Part shown: positions 1 through 13,116 of the stretch, one piece after another | Numbering within the stretch: position 1 is the stretch's first letter | Layout: each line of letters begins with the position of its first letter | NCBI GenBank assembly: GCA_944470555.2 | Contig: OX104127.1 | Coordinates: 115,100,741 to 115,164,740, forward strand | From: Heterobilharzia americana | Taxonomy: Eukaryota > Platyhelminthes > Trematoda > Strigeidida > Schistosomatidae | Direction of reading: 5' to 3' | Length of the DNA: 64,000 nt | Translations under genes and position numbers: made by a program | Notes under the pieces: model-generated | Told to the model about the DNA's origin: nothing | The model's database searches: none | Seen by the model: only the letters and a program-made list of their open reading frames with translations

Positions 1-89
1 ATATTCTGAGGTTTATGAGGATTTTATTGTTGAGGTTGTATTCATCACGGACTAACATCATTTGAAGAACCAGTTAAAAAACTGGGAAT

Positions 90-350
90 ACTGGACAGGC
101 CCGACACCCAACCAACAATGGAGTTGTGGCTCATTGGTTCAGAGAGCTGACTTTCAACTAGTAAGCTGCAGGTTCAAACACTGCTCCACATCCCGACGTT
201 TGGGCAACCAGATAGTATCAATAGCCCTCACTGCCTACTGCACAAGTGTGTACAAGGTTGCTGAGTGGACTTTAATTCGATTTGACCCCACCAACTGAGC
301 TATCCTGCCGGTGATCAGGTCATGTTCATAACCTGGAGACTACTGGTTGG
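90..350 (+). repeat. tRNA-related SINE-like repeat
   Basis: 'gctcattggttcagagagctgactttcaa...gcaggttcaaac' resembles A and B boxes. It is followed by a body ('ccagatagtatcaatagcc...actgcacaagtgtg') that recurs at 10.14-10.30, 22.97-23.12 and 59.99-60.13 kb in inverse orientation. The first 90 bases hold another dispersed repeat also seen near 12.40 kb ('gtattcatcacggactaacatca'). Confidence 0.5.
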
Positions 351-562
351 AATCATATCGCTACCCAGGTTTTCATTTCGTTCTCAATTATCATCCAACA
401 TCAGTAACTTCCAATTTAACTGGATTAAGTAAAGTGTGGAATCAAGCACAAAAATATCAGTTAGCTGAAAATGTCGTAGTTCGAAACACTCACCAAAGTG
501 CAGAACAGTCAGTTGAAAAGAACGGAATAATATAAGGAGACTAAACAAAAAAATGACGAGAT

Positions 563-1790
563 AAATGAGATAAATTGCAACGCTTCGCATCATCATAGAA
601 CAAAGTATAGAATGGCAGTCAACTCTCTACCTCAACTTCATCGACTTTGAAAAGGCCTTTGACAGCGTCGACCGAGAAGTAATTTGGCAGATAGCTACTT
701 CAATACTACGGAATACCACAAACCTTTATCAACCTCATTCAACAATTATATGAAGACGCCACATGCCGGCCAAGTAATTCACAATGGGAAGCTCAGTGAT
801 GCTTTTGAAGTGAACTGAAGACATGAGTAAAACAAGGCTGTCTACTTTCACCTATGATATTCCTAATTGTAGTGGACGGGATCATGCAACAAACAGTGAG
901 TAGTAAGAAGAGGGGGATACGCTAGACAGAGAGAAATATCCTAGAAGATTTGGATTTCGCCGATGGCTTGTGTCTGATGTCGCACAAATTTGAAGATCTA
1001 CAGGCGAAAACTAACAAGTTGACAGAAGAGGTGAGGCAGGGCAGCGAAGGAAGACGGGACTTCAAGTGAATATAGAGAAGACAGAGGTGATGAAGACACC
1101 CAATGAACAACAACAAGCTCCAATCACCATAAACGGGATAAACTTAAAAGAAGTAGCCTCCTTTACCTATCTAGGAAGCACTGTTTCAACTACAAGTGGC
1201 GGCAGAGACGAGGATGTTAACGCCAGGATTGGAAAGGCGAGACTGGCGTTCATTAACCTGGAACCAGTGTGGAGATCTTCTGCACTCAGCATGCGGAACA
1301 AGATCCGGATTTTCAACACCAACCCAGTCAAGTCAGTGCTTCTGTATGGTTCAGAGAATTGGCGCGTTACGAAAAGGATTTCCAACAAACTACAGACATT
1401 CATCAACAACTGCCTACGGTGACTCGATAATGAGGATCAGATGGCCAGAAAGAATAAGCAACAAGGAACTCTGGCTGGTAACGAACCAAGCAAGAACCTA
1501 TCGCTGAACAAATATGCAGGAGAAGGAAGTGGAGATGGATTGGGCATACACTGAGAAGGCCGACTGGGGACATCACGCACCAGGCACTTGAGTGGAACCC
1601 AGATGGGAAGCGACGAGTTGGGCGTCCGAGGCGAGGGTGACATGGAGGAGATCGTGGGAGGAAGAAATGAGAGCTTGTGAGCTATCGTGGAGCCAGGTTC
1701 AAAAGATTTCAGAGAACAGAGTGCACTGAAGACGTGCTACTGCAGCCCATTAGGAACCCAAGGTACAAATAATAAATAAATAATAATATG
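563..1790 (+). mobile_element. RTE-type family B copy, 5'-truncated
   Basis: Starts inside the RT domain ([26 protein letters not shown] at 0.63-0.69 kb). It continues through a clean C-terminal stretch at about 1.07-1.42 kb with VASFTYLGSTVSTTSGG, DVNARIGKARLAFINLE and VLLYGSENWRVTKRISNKLQ, then ends in an AATAAATAAATAATAAT tail at 1,790. Several frameshifts. Family B differs clearly from family A but shares the RTE layout. Confidence 0.82.
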
Positions 1791-3289
1791 TTATGGGTGA
1801 TTTTCAGCCAAACAGAAACGACTACAATTACCCTAGGTCATTTTTCTCAGGCACAGATCTTGTGATTGCGATGAAATAATAACCGCACAAAAATAACTGC
1901 CAGTGTATCAAGCGACACATACATCATACGACTGTGTTAGGCAAGATTATTAAGTAATCTTCAAAAATGAAGACTATTAAAGAATGACTGTGAGTTTATA
2001 TGAAAATAAATGACTGGCTGACTGATTATGTAAATAGTAAAAGTGGTACATAAACAAGGAAATGAAAAATACCCAATACTCAGTAATGAAACTGGTTTCT
2101 AAAGGCCATACAAAAGACTATCTTATACGAAACTCTCTACTGTGGTAATTCCGTTCATTTAAACCTATGTGCACTGCACTGGGTTGTACATTTATAATAT
2201 TTTGGAACTGATAGATGAAGGGAAGTCAGTAACACTAACTGCCAATATTCAGTCAGTTGAGATCAATAACATGGGGGCAAAATATCTCTACTAATGACTG
2301 ATGCTCGTTGCATAAGAAGTGATTATCACAATACAACTAGCATTATCAATCGAGTTGAGTTGAGGCTTCATGTAAAACACCAATATTCAATGAAATACAT
2401 GATAGGAAAAAACGGTACCTTACTAAATTCGGTGCTTTAAATAACTCAGTAAAGAAGGAAGATCAGGAGATAAAGTGTGTCTATCTATGTGTATATTATG
2501 AAGGCTATGTGAGATCTTACTGTCCGCTTAAATTGCTCGAAGAAATCGATCTTTATTCGCATAGAAGGATTATTACGCGACTGTTTTTACATTAAGATTA
2601 GTTTACTGCTGATGAAATTCACTATTGTAATGGAAAGTAAGCTATCATTAAGCATGCTGAACACTGGACTGTAAGTAGAAGCAAGAAATACTACTCCTTC
2701 ACTAAGGTACCGGAGAACAAGAGTCGATGAAAGCTGAGTCCTAGGCAGTTATACTAAGTTTCTTGTTCATACTGAGTGATATACAGTCGAAGAGCCCGAG
2801 GAAGGTTGAGATAAAGGTCTTGAATTTCAGTATTAAGTAAACAGTTAAACATGCAAAGCAAACTACCAATCAAACACAAGTTATATAAATCAGACCCTTC
2901 AAAAAAAATATTCAGCTGTCAGCAAATGACAATAAAGTTCATTCAAAAAAAATTAACTTATCTATATAAGATTTCAGACAACTAAAGATTCGCATAATAT
3001 TTATAAAAAGCAATAATCTGAACGAAAATATTCTTTTCAATAATTTCTGTTTAGGTTCTATAATTATAAAATGATTTGTACAGCGTAAAATTAAGCCAAA
3101 CTAGGGGCAATCGCATTGTTAAAATGGAGTGAGATTTAGGGATTGTAAGGAAATGGGCTTCTCTCCGAATTTGCTAATATTGGGATGAAATGTATACAGA
3201 TAAATAGTGTGATAGTGAACGAAAAGACAATGAATAAAGAAGACATGAGTGACTTTTAGTTTGTTAAGGCCAAGGGAAAAGTAACTCCT
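1791..3289. other. AT-rich spacer, nothing recognised
   Basis: Low-GC sequence with no splice-bounded open block or repeat family I can name. Confidence 0.5.
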
Positions 3290-3830
3290 GGACATGTTAT
3301 TTCTGAATACAGAGTTCAGGCTTGATCAATCTTATTACGACAGCTTCCCCTATATTGAACAGGCGTTGGTGGGCTACATGTGGTGTTGGAACACGATGAA
3401 TGACAGTGAAAGCTTTATTAGCATCTATATGATGCCCTGTGTCGACTAGATGCGCTAGGACTGAACTTTTCCCCACTTTCCCCTTTGCGAAACAAACTGG
3501 TAAATACCCTCGTATCCGAAGATGCACCTGACTAATCGTGTGCCCTATGTAACTGGTTCTATAGGAACAGTTAACTTGATATATTCACGATGAAGAGCTA
3601 AGATTAAATAGGCTATCCTTTAGTCTCGGATTAAACATTGGCCGACTACTGAATGATATGCAAAGTCGACCTGCATAAAACGTCCTATTGACTACTCTAG
3701 CTAGGCATTGTGACAGAATTTCACTTGCAACATCTCCCTTGAATCGTAAGCAAAGAAACAAAAGCTTCTTTCCCACTGTCATCAATTCTCGTTTATGACC
3801 ATAATACAACAACAATAAACTGACTACTTT
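3290..3830 (-). mobile_element. Penelope-like element fragment, GIY-YIG end
   Basis: The minus-strand reading gives FKGDVASEILSQCLARVVNR, FSSRPMFNPRLKDSL, one stop, then IYQVNCSYRTSYIGHT, HLRIRGYLPVCFAKGKVGKS, SVLAHLVDTGHHID and FNIGEAVVIRLIKPELCIQK. This is the C-terminal RT-to-GIY-YIG endonuclease region of Penelope-like elements. The GIY-YIG equivalent (IYQ...SYIG) and the downstream Arg/Glu region are recognisable. Confidence 0.85.
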
Positions 3831-4829
3831 TTTATTTCTGTAAATACAGAATAGACAAATTCTTCACTATACAAACCTTTACAAAGAATCTTTGTTTAAT
3901 TTCTTCATCAAAACCTCAATAACAACAAGAAAAAACAACTCAACATTAAACAAAAATGGAAGATGTTACAGAAAACACGTACATACATGGTTGCCTGTAT
4001 CATGTCTGCATCATTGGTGACTGCCTTTAAAAAGCACCTTAGTAACAACTGAAACAACCAACTAAACTTCCCTATTTTATGAAAATCTGCCTTTCTAACC
4101 GAAATGGAGATACCCAATTGATTATTTCGATCATTGCCGTCATAGTAACTGTGCGCAATCATCTATAACTAGGACAAATAGTATATTAAATAAAAAGCTA
4201 CCATTAACTGGATCAAAGTTCAATCTACAAATGTATACGAGAAAATGATTTAGACATAAAACAACATATCCACTTAGTGTGTCAAATTGTTTTGTATACA
4301 TACATCAAGTGTGAATCAAAAATCAGAATAAACGATCAATATGAACGTTGAAAAAAATTAAAATATATTTTATAGTATCAACTATTAGCTACTGATCTAG
4401 ATTACAATTAATCTCATTTATAATGGGATTCGTAATAGACAGTGATAGACAACCTAATGGTCTTTCAGTGTTTATCGATGATTGAGAACAATAATGTGAT
4501 TACTAGACCCTTGATTGTTTCCTGTCTGTATACAATACGAAGTATAGTGTCATCATTTATTTACAATCTATTCCATTTAAACATATAAAGGTAATCATTA
4601 ATATAGGCTAAATTATCGCGAATTACACACCATTGAAGTTTACACTATGTTAGTATTTTATTGTTTATAAGTTTCACTCCGTAAATTTCAAACACCAATC
4701 TGCAATAATAACCATGGTTACTACACTTTAAATCATCATTCTGAAAAGCAAGTTAACCTATAGTGGTGTGTAGGAAACAACAAATCGTTTCAAAGAGAAT
4801 TTCCACTCCAGTATAGTTTAAAATTTTAC

Positions 4830-4919
4830 CTCAAACGTTCGACGTACTGGATTAGATATAGCTTCTGCACTTACAACATATCCACCTCTAAATTTTAGTC
4901 CACAAGCAGCATATTGGCC
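4830..4919 (-). CDS. Candidate exon of an unidentified minus-strand gene
   Basis: A 90-nt block, open in the frame entering and leaving in phase 0, between acceptor TCTTCTTGTGCAG and donor GTAAAA. It encodes a 30-residue, non-repetitive, globular-looking peptide containing AACGLKFRGGYVVSAEAI. I do not recognise a family. It does not resemble the missing SID-1 C terminus, which should be membrane helices. It may belong to a downstream neighbour gene or be an alternative exon. Confidence 0.35.
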
Positions 4920-5599
4920 CTGCACAAGAAGACATTCTCAAAGTTAACAAAATTTGGTGATCAGGTATATTTGTCAATAGTGTGTCTTACGCTTTCCTAG
5001 TTAGTTGGAAATTAGAGATAGATAAGTCAGACTGTTCTAGATTGTTGATCATTCTGGTGTGCAAGAAAGTAGAGAAGTATGTAGCGATAATTAGGGCTCT
5101 CTATTTAAAATCAGACACATTCCGTCTGAATTGCTTCAGTGAAGACTGAACTACAGCCGTGGGCACTCGAACAAAGATTTCTATGTCACTTTGAAGTTCT
5201 CGTTCAAAACATGGATTAACTGTTAAACATAAACACGAACTACAGCAATTTATTGGGTCACTAGTCAGTCAGGGGAGAAAAAGACTTTCCTAAAAAGAAT
5301 TATTCACAAATTACTAAAAGAAATATCATCACTGACGCAAAACTACACAATTAGTACAGCACGTACTAAGCACAAAAGAAATAAATCAACTGAAGTCGCT
5401 AATGGCCGATAAGATAATTGTAACACAACTCTATCAGATGAAGTAAGTTAAGCAGTCATCATACAAAAAACAATGTTAAAAATTGCACTGCATTCACTAT
5501 ACATACGACGAAAGTGTTTACCAAACACTGGATGAAAACTCAATTGTACAATCAAGTAACCAGAATCAAAGCAAACTGATTAATTCAGTAAAAAGTGGT

Positions 5600-7180
5600 C
5601 AACTCTCAAAAGTAGAAAAATGGTAAATAAAGAGAAATGGATTAGTCTTAATGACGTTCTATGGTAGACCCAAAATACATAAGATAAGACGAATGGCTGT
5701 ATTACCGGGAATACTTTCGTCCAATCTGTTAATACAGCTTTGCGGAAAATCTAAACACCTGGTTGATGGAAGTAAACACTAAGTTACCTGCGTGACTGGA
5801 TTTCTGACAAAATTAAAGAACAAAAATGGACGATAGTGGAAGGATGGTATCTTTTGAAATAACCTCACTCTTAATCTCAACCAACCCAAATCTAGGTCAA
5901 AGAAGAACTGAATAGTTTTCTGAAGAACGACTAATATCTTTCAGACAATTCAAGATTCATTGTTCTCAACCCAATAAAGCTGATCGATATCTTATAGCTT
6001 CTTTACAACCACACAAGAAGATTAATAAATAAACAAAGAGAGGATAACCGTTAGGTCGCCAATGTCAGCGTCAATTACGAAAAGAGTGACGCGGTATTTA
6101 TCTTAACGAACCTGAAATTGAGGTTCTATTTGTCAACGACACTTTTGCAACTTTCAAGTGGGATGAAACAGAAAACATGTCTAAACTAAGTGACAAAACA
6201 TTTTAAAGAATTCGATTTACAAGAGAAGAAAGAAAATAATGAAATCCCGGTTTCAAGTATCGTCATCATTAGGAGACATATGGTACGACCTTGTTAACCT
6301 AGGTGTTCATGAAAGCCCCACTGATAAAATTTTGAGTTGCAACAACAATCATATATAGTCAATTAGAAATGTTTTGTACTGTTTCAAAGAGTCGAAACCA
6401 ACGACAGCGCCCACTCATGATACGGAAAGTCTCTGAAGTATGTCTGCACAAAGTGCTTACAGCCAATTATTATCGACCTAACTTTATAAGATGTTTGTCA
6501 AAAAGACAAAAAACAAAGTAAATACTTCAAAATCGATAAGTGGGTCACTTTAACATGCATCCTCTTCGGACGTGTTACCAAAAGAGTACACGACAAATAG
6601 AATCTGAAAAATCGACTGTAATGATTGTCCACACTACTTCATACTGTTTAACTGGCAGTACGATTGCCTAAAGTATTCAGAAGAACCAACCAGGAGTAAA
6701 GTGACATGAAACATTGTCTTTCCTCTCAATGAACATAGAAAGTTACGCTAGCAACTTTTATTTACAGGGCGTGGAAGTTATTGAACAAGCATATTCGAAA
6801 TTTGCAAAAAATATTTATGAAATTTTGCATTAAGAGAAAACATCAGTCAACGGACATATGGATATAGCCCTGCTATGTAGTTTAGCAAGAAAGAAAACAA
6901 TCATTCATTATCTAAATGGAAATTGATAAATCAAATGTATGATCAAGCTCAATGAAAAAGACGACGTCACTCAAATGGAGATTTTTGAGAGTAACTCAAA
7001 GAGATTTGAAGTATCTTCCCTAACTTTCAACGAAATGACATTCAGGGTCAGTAAATACTACCTAAACATCTGTGTAACTGTTGAACATGTATGACTTCAT
7101 AATGAAGTCAGTGCTGACAAGGTTACCCGATGTCTGGAGATGAAATCTCCACGACTAAATAAAATAACCCATAGAACAAC
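5600..7180 (+). mobile_element. Decayed Penelope-like element
   Basis: Near 5.66 kb the plus strand reads FYGRPKIHKIRRM, the Penelope-type RT motif (YGxPKIHK), preceded by a GQLSKVEKW-like segment. Downstream coding is too mutated to follow. At 7,095-7,180 the sequence 'gaagtcagtgctga...gaaatctccacgactaaa' is homologous to the terminal repeats of the 50-kb Penelope-like element, fixing orientation and 3' end. The 5' limit is uncertain. Confidence 0.5.
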
Positions 7181-7814
7181 AACTTACTGTCATCCTCATT
7201 CTAAACTTCACATATTTTCAATCACCTCAAAAACCATGTTTCTGGGAAAAGACCTTAAGCTTATCTATCGCTTGATTAGATTCTGATGACAAGAGTCAAC
7301 TAGATCTTACTAGCTGCATGGAACATAACTTTAAAAGAGACGCAGTCTCAATATTTCACTGTTCATTCGTTCATCAGTAAATATAATTTCAGTTCTACTG
7401 AAAACAACTGAGAATTCTATGTAAATAGTAAAACATATGTACGCTTGTTATACTAATACTAGCAAGTACCAGTGTTTACAACACACAGTAAACAAATATT
7501 CCTAAACACAAAAACTGTTCAATCACGCTATTTTTAATGGTATGCAAGTTTTAAATAAGAAAATTATTTCATAAACTCACTTTCATAATCACATAAAAAA
7601 ACGTGTACATTAACAAGTTGATCATAAAAATGGATAATAAAAAGGTGGAGAAATCCCTTGGCCGTCTGACTATGCCATAACCAGCTCTAAAATAATCAAA
7701 TGAAAGCAAAACACACAGATATTAGTTAATAATCAAGCATACTTAGTAAACTTGGCAAAAGAAACCAATCTGTGAACAAAATGATCTATAAAGCATAAAA
7801 AATCTTTCTCATTA

Positions 7815-8067
7815 TCATCATCATCAATATCAACATAGGACCAGTATTACTACGTAACGGTCGGAGTTGCCACACCTCATAGCAGAACATCAAGTAGAAA
7901 GGTAGTGAGGTAGAAAGATGAAGATAAGAAAATTCAGTCAAAAGAAATATAAAGTACGAAAAGAGAGAAACGAAGAATGAAAAAGTGATGGGATTCAGTA
8001 TAGTGTCGTTAAGATGAGGATAATGTGTGTATACATCTGCGCCACTGACATCGGTTTTGAGCCTTTC
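7815..8067 (-). mobile_element. Family A 3' UTR insertion (extreme 5' truncation)
   Basis: About 250 bp, roughly 90% like the 3' end of the 54.5-kb copy, ending in the (ATC)n side of the family tail at 7,815. TCTTTCT occurs on both sides and could be a short target-site duplication. It is a typical dead-on-arrival RTE insertion. Confidence 0.75.
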
Positions 8068-10139
8068 TTTCTAAATAATTGCAAGTAAAGTGGTATTCAT
8101 GCCAAAGGAGTGTCTTTCTATCGCTTTTCAGATGAATGTACGTGGAGCATAGTGAGCGTTGTTGCCCTTCTGCAATAATTCATTATAACACCAATACGTG
8201 AAATCATTAACTGCTACTCAAAGTAGTTCAAGATGCAGGCTACGTCATTAAATGACCTTAAAAGTTAAAAGCGATTGTATAGCCTAAGTATAACATATTT
8301 TATAAACTTGTTTTATTGTTAAAAAATGTATTCACATTTTATTTTTCTCCTAATCGTTGACACATTATCACTTCATATGCATCAGTATCTTCTCCCTCAA
8401 AAAAATTTATCTTGAGTGTGATAATGTCCTTTAGTATTTCTTGATTTCAGTGAAATACTGTCATGAAACTTGTATGTTTACATCTTTGAGGAACATTTCG
8501 TTTCCTTATTTCTCTCCCACAGTAAAGTATAACGACTATAGGTGAATAAGGGACGAAATGGTACGAATCGATATGGTTTTTAGGAATTGAATGAAGATAA
8601 AAAATATATGTTTTCAAACCTGACATCCACGCATCTGAATGACTTTACCCAAGCAGCGTATATCGAGTAAACCAAAAAAAAGTCTGTAATGAAGTCAAAA
8701 AATACCTTAAACTAACAGTTTAAGGTTTCCAGGCCTTGTATGGTGTCTTGCTAAAGTTGTTCCAAGGAGCCTTCATTGTGTATCCATCACAGCTACCACT
8801 GTCTCATAATACGGTGATAACTTGCTAATTACCTTTTAGAAGTGATGGCTGGGACGTTGAATAAAACGCTAAGAGGAACAGTTGTACTGGTGAATACCTG
8901 GGATTCAGTTGCATACCATACAACTGGCATTTTAGTGGAACATACACATCATGCTTTCATTCCTTACAGAATTGGAAGAGGCTTTTCAAAATCTAAAATG
9001 CAACAAAGCGATTTGACTGTCGATTTCCAAAAGTCTAAAAGATCATGAATTACCGGTAGAACGGAAGTATTAGATGAGATTGTTTTCGGTTTTAGGTCAC
9101 TGGACTATGTACTGAACTTCTAACAAATGACTTACGGTTCCGCGTCACGCTGTATCTACAAGATTCGGATAACCAGGTAGTATCAATGCCACTGCATAAC
9201 AGTTGTGCTGTATTACCACAGAATTGAACTTCCATACGGCTTTTAATTCCCTGTATAATTAACTGGAATTTGAATCAGAGGTACACAAATCTGCTTGCTC
9301 TAGATAATTATTCATTCTAGACTATCAGAAAGGAGAAATCTTTTCATGATTACCGCGTAAGCGTTGGCTTGACTGGCATACTTTCGAAGATACTAGGAGC
9401 AATAGTCGTTTGATGGCTGACTGAAGAAGGAAAACAAAAAGTCTGGGAGAACCATGGAGGTCTCAGCTTTGAATGATGGTTCACTGATCCCAGTGGTTTG
9501 AAATTTACTACATCTAAGTAATGGTGAGGAAACTGTTTAAAGGTGAGTATGTTGTGAAGCAGACTTAATCTACGTCCATGAAATATCACTGCTGAATTTC
9601 GAAGATATCGAGAGGCCATGAGTTTTTGATCATAGATCATGTAGTAACTCAATTTAGAGGTTTGCGGGGAGGTAAGCGGTCATATGAAATAGTCAGCTAC
9701 TGTTAGGTTATCGTCTAATCGGAAGGAAAGAATGAATAGAACACTATGTGTAAGTCTGGTGGCGATGGTAGTCCATTCAACCAGTATGAAAATCTTTTTG
9801 AAGGAGAAAGGAAGAATTGATTTGCTTTATATAAAGTGTGTGACTGGAAACATATATAAAAAAGATTAACTTGGTCCAAAAATCTTCCTGTACTGATAAC
9901 AACGTTTCGCTGGTCATTATATCAGGAGAGTTAATTAGTGCCACTGGTCACTGAAGAGCAGTACGTAGGAAATCCAATCACTTCATTCCCCATTGCAATA
10001 TATGATGCCAGGGTAGATGGATTCAAGCGCAAGACGAATATAAAGCATCTAAAGACTTTTGAGCAGCGTTCAATAGACTGCGCATCAAGTTAACACGGGC
10101 ATATACAAATGAAAAGAGCAATGAACGAACGAAATCCAC
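8068..10139. other. No gene seen
   Basis: Short open frames at 8.84-9.05 and 9.35-9.65 kb have no splice context or family resemblance. 'aaccaggtagtatcaatgcc' near 9.17 kb is a scrap of the SINE family. Confidence 0.45.
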
Positions 10140-10300
10140 TCAACAACCTTGTGCACACTTGTCCAAAAAGTAATAAGCCACACCTATTGTGTAAGGCCGA
10201 ATGATACTACCTGGTTGTCCGAACCTTTGCAGGTGGAGCTGAGTTCGAACCAATGCCCCTTCAGTTGTAAATAAACTATGTGAACCAATGAACGATAGAA
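10140..10300 (-). repeat. SINE-like repeat, same family as 90-350
   Basis: Reverse complement shows 'aggggcattggttcgaac', 'caccttgcaaaggttcgg' and 'caggtagtatcattcggcc', ending 'gtgcacaaggttgttgag'. The order matches the copy at the left end of the window. Confidence 0.55.
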
Positions 10301-10489
10301 CCACCAGGTGTCCTATCGTCAGACTAAGGTGATATACACACATGATGAGGTCGACGGTATATGTTGTCCAAAAAGAATTGAAATAATTTCATAAATATCA
10401 AAAAATATAAATTAAATTCCGTTGCACAAACTTCCTACTTCTTGAAGTTGGGTGCCAATTATCAGCAGTAGATACAGAGGATAGGACCT

Positions 10490-10550
10490 GTGACCCTAAT
10501 CTAAACAACCCAGCTCAGAAAACACAATACAACCAAAATATGATGGTACC
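10490..10550 (+). repeat. Penelope-like terminal-repeat tail fragment
   Basis: 'aaacaacccagctcagaaaacacaatacaacc' matches the outer end of the terminal repeat at 49.9/50.7 kb. Only the tail survives. Confidence 0.5.
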
Positions 10551-12465
10551 AGAGTTAACGAATTATCAGATTATCATAAAGCCAAATGGGCAATAGCTTT
10601 TTAAACGTCACCAGTTCATAAACTTTCGAATATTAAAAACAGTCGGTAAACGGTGATTTCTAATGGAAATATTTCGTGTCTAGTCTAAATCTTGACTACA
10701 GTGACCATTTATGTTTCTTGAAGTAACAAAGAAATATTGAAGGTATTTAGGCTCAAATGAACACTTGATTAGTTGGCAGTCGAATGACAGTCAAATGAAT
10801 AGCAACTGCAAAGTCAGAGACGCCATTCTCGATAGTACCAAGTTTCAGCTATAACTCACTGACTGAAAGCTAAGTATCAGAAATGTACCTTTTTATTCTT
10901 ACAAGAATCTTGATCAGTTGCCCTAAGATTAGCAATCACTATTATGCATTCGGGACCTACTTTTCAATGGATAAATGGAAAATTATAGAAAAACCTGGCA
11001 ACGATTTGTATCTCAGGTCGATAATCACGAAACAATTATTGTAAATACGACGCATGTAAATAGGTATGACCCATATCTACCTGTGGAAATGCTAAATGTA
11101 TGGAGATTTTTAAACATCTTAGAATAAAATAATGCAAATATTAAATAACTCTGTAGTATCAGAAGCGGTCAAATGTCCTGAGTTTACTAAGTGTTCTGTT
11201 ACAGAGCAGATGCATTCTCGTTTTCCTCTTATCAACCAAGTTGGGCAATGTTCGCCAGCGTGGCGCATAAGCTGGTGCATGGTACGCCCAGCTGCATCTT
11301 CAGCTCTGCAACAGAAGACTTAGTAATATTCCTACGATGGACATCAATACACAGAAGAGAAATTTCTCGAGATTCAAATATTTCCTAACCAATTTCGTGG
11401 AATGTTGGTAATTATAAACTTGGATAATTTGAGCTTAAAGATTATTTATGAATTTTTCATCATATAAAAATAAGGGAAAAGGATTTGGCGATAAACTTAC
11501 AAGGTAAAATTAACTAAATTGGCAATAAGTAAAAGGACCATACGCTCTAAGTAAGTTGGACGGAAGCAACCGATTCCATCCGTACGAATTAGGTGGTAAA
11601 TACGTCTCGGAAGACACAAATCTTGAAAACAAAACCGTACAAAAACGATGTGTGTGAGGAAAATTTTCCGACAAATTGATTAAGATAAAAAGATAAGAAT
11701 GTTTACGATAAAAGATTTGTGTTTCGGTTACATCTCTACTAACATATCATTGTTGTTCTCATACTTATTGCTAGATATTAGGAGTTATCGGGTAGGAAAC
11801 TTTGGTTCTGTATCTTGCTGGAACTTGGCATCCAGGTGTATACAAAACCTTGACAAAATTTACGTTATCTTGGGGATTCAAGTCTTCGATCCACAATGGG
11901 TGTTTCATTAAAAATAATGTTTTGCATTCGTGAACCGGTTACGGTTACAGTAACTCACAACTGCTAAAAAACTGATGAAAATTTATTGATTAAATCATCT
12001 AGTAATGTTCAGCTATTTTAAACGGTTAGTAGCAAATGAGGAAGGCTAGTAAATGCATAATAAAAATCCTTGTCTTTAGGTGATTAAAAAGGAATCATGT
12101 CATCTAGAACGTCTTTTCACTTCTTGCATAGATGATGCAGAGATCATCTGTGCCTATTAAGCCCCCCCCCCCTTCCACCAAAAAAGCTTCGAGTAATTAA
12201 CGTTTCTGTGGCTTGATGTAAGACCGAAATTTCATGGCGCTGAATACATATATTCTATACGTATGGTTAACTCCAGGGTTTCATATTGGTTATCTTCAAC
12301 CACCTAACGCCAGAATGAAGCACAATGGTTAATCTACTAGCCCGATAACTATATGATAAAATTATCGACAGAATCCAGTGAGTTGAATTTGGGATTTTTA
12401 AGGATTTAGTGATTTTTCAAGTTGCTATTCATCGTGAACTGACATCAGTTGGAGGAACATAGGAT
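10551..12465. other. No gene seen apart from a possible microexon
   Basis: AT-rich DNA, probably intron or 3' flank of SID-1. The missing C-terminal helices were searched for here and not found. A C10-type run lies near 12,165. Confidence 0.45.
10903..10922 (-). CDS. Candidate 20-nt SID-1 microexon
   Basis: Twenty bases between acceptor TTGCTAATCTTAG and donor GTAAGA. They fit the phase left by the YYMGQWNI exon and encode GQLIKIL. SIDT proteins have a short amphipathic G-x-x-x-R-x-I-L stretch just after YYMGRW, so place and character agree. The block is too short to be sure. Confidence 0.28.
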
Positions 12466-12640
12466 TTCTACCCAGTGGCTCAATGGTAACGTACTGGCCC
12501 CGGGAACCTGAAGGTCTTGGCTTCGGTCATGGGTGTACACTGCTGAGGAGTCCCATACTAAGATGAAACAGTTTCCCAGTGCTCCCAGGTTTCCAATGTT
12601 TCTCCAACTGATGTCAATCCATGATGAATACCAACTTGAA
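12466..12640 (+). repeat. tRNA-related SINE with decayed hammerhead motif
   Basis: An A-box-like GTGGCTCAATGG at about 12,475 is followed by a B-box-like region near 12,515. CTGAGGAGTCCCATACTAAG...GATGAAAC near 12,541-12,570 keeps the hammerhead order CTGANGA, stem II, GAAA. The stem II strands no longer match well. A related body sequence ('tgatgtcaatccatgatgaat') follows. Confidence 0.55.
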
Positions 12641-13116
12641 GAATCCAGTTAGCCCATAGTAATAAAAAACGGAAATCAGTTATTCTGCAGTGATCAATCA
12701 GTGGATAACACAAGTATTTTTGGAGATGATGGTGTCAGAACCACGAATTCAAAAGAATTATATTCAGGGAATAAAAATAATCGTCAGCTAAATTTCTATA
12801 TCTAAATCATTATTCCATGAAATAAGTCAGCTTATCAGCAAGAAGCAGTTAGCACAGTCGTGACGCAAATAAAACAACCATTCCATAAAGGCAAAGTTGA
12901 TACTGAAGACTATACACATAATTATCGATAACGTGTAGACACAAATATTAACACACATAGACCTATTATGTGGTTTATAAAAACAGAAACTATTTATTTT
13001 ATGGATTGTAACTTTAACAAAAGAATAGTAATAAGTATAGCTGAAAACAATAATACCACACATGTCTGAATACGCGTGTATACACCTACATACATACACG
13101 TGGTAATATCACTTAC

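Noticed and set aside
8842..9048. Small plus-strand gene of 68 codons
   Set aside because: No splice context, no recognisable domain, no codon-bias contrast with the surroundings; likely chance.
12827..13099. Minus-strand 90-codon gene next to the SID-1 exon
   Set aside because: It lies directly after the GTAAGT donor in intron sequence and is low-complexity Cys/Tyr/Ile.
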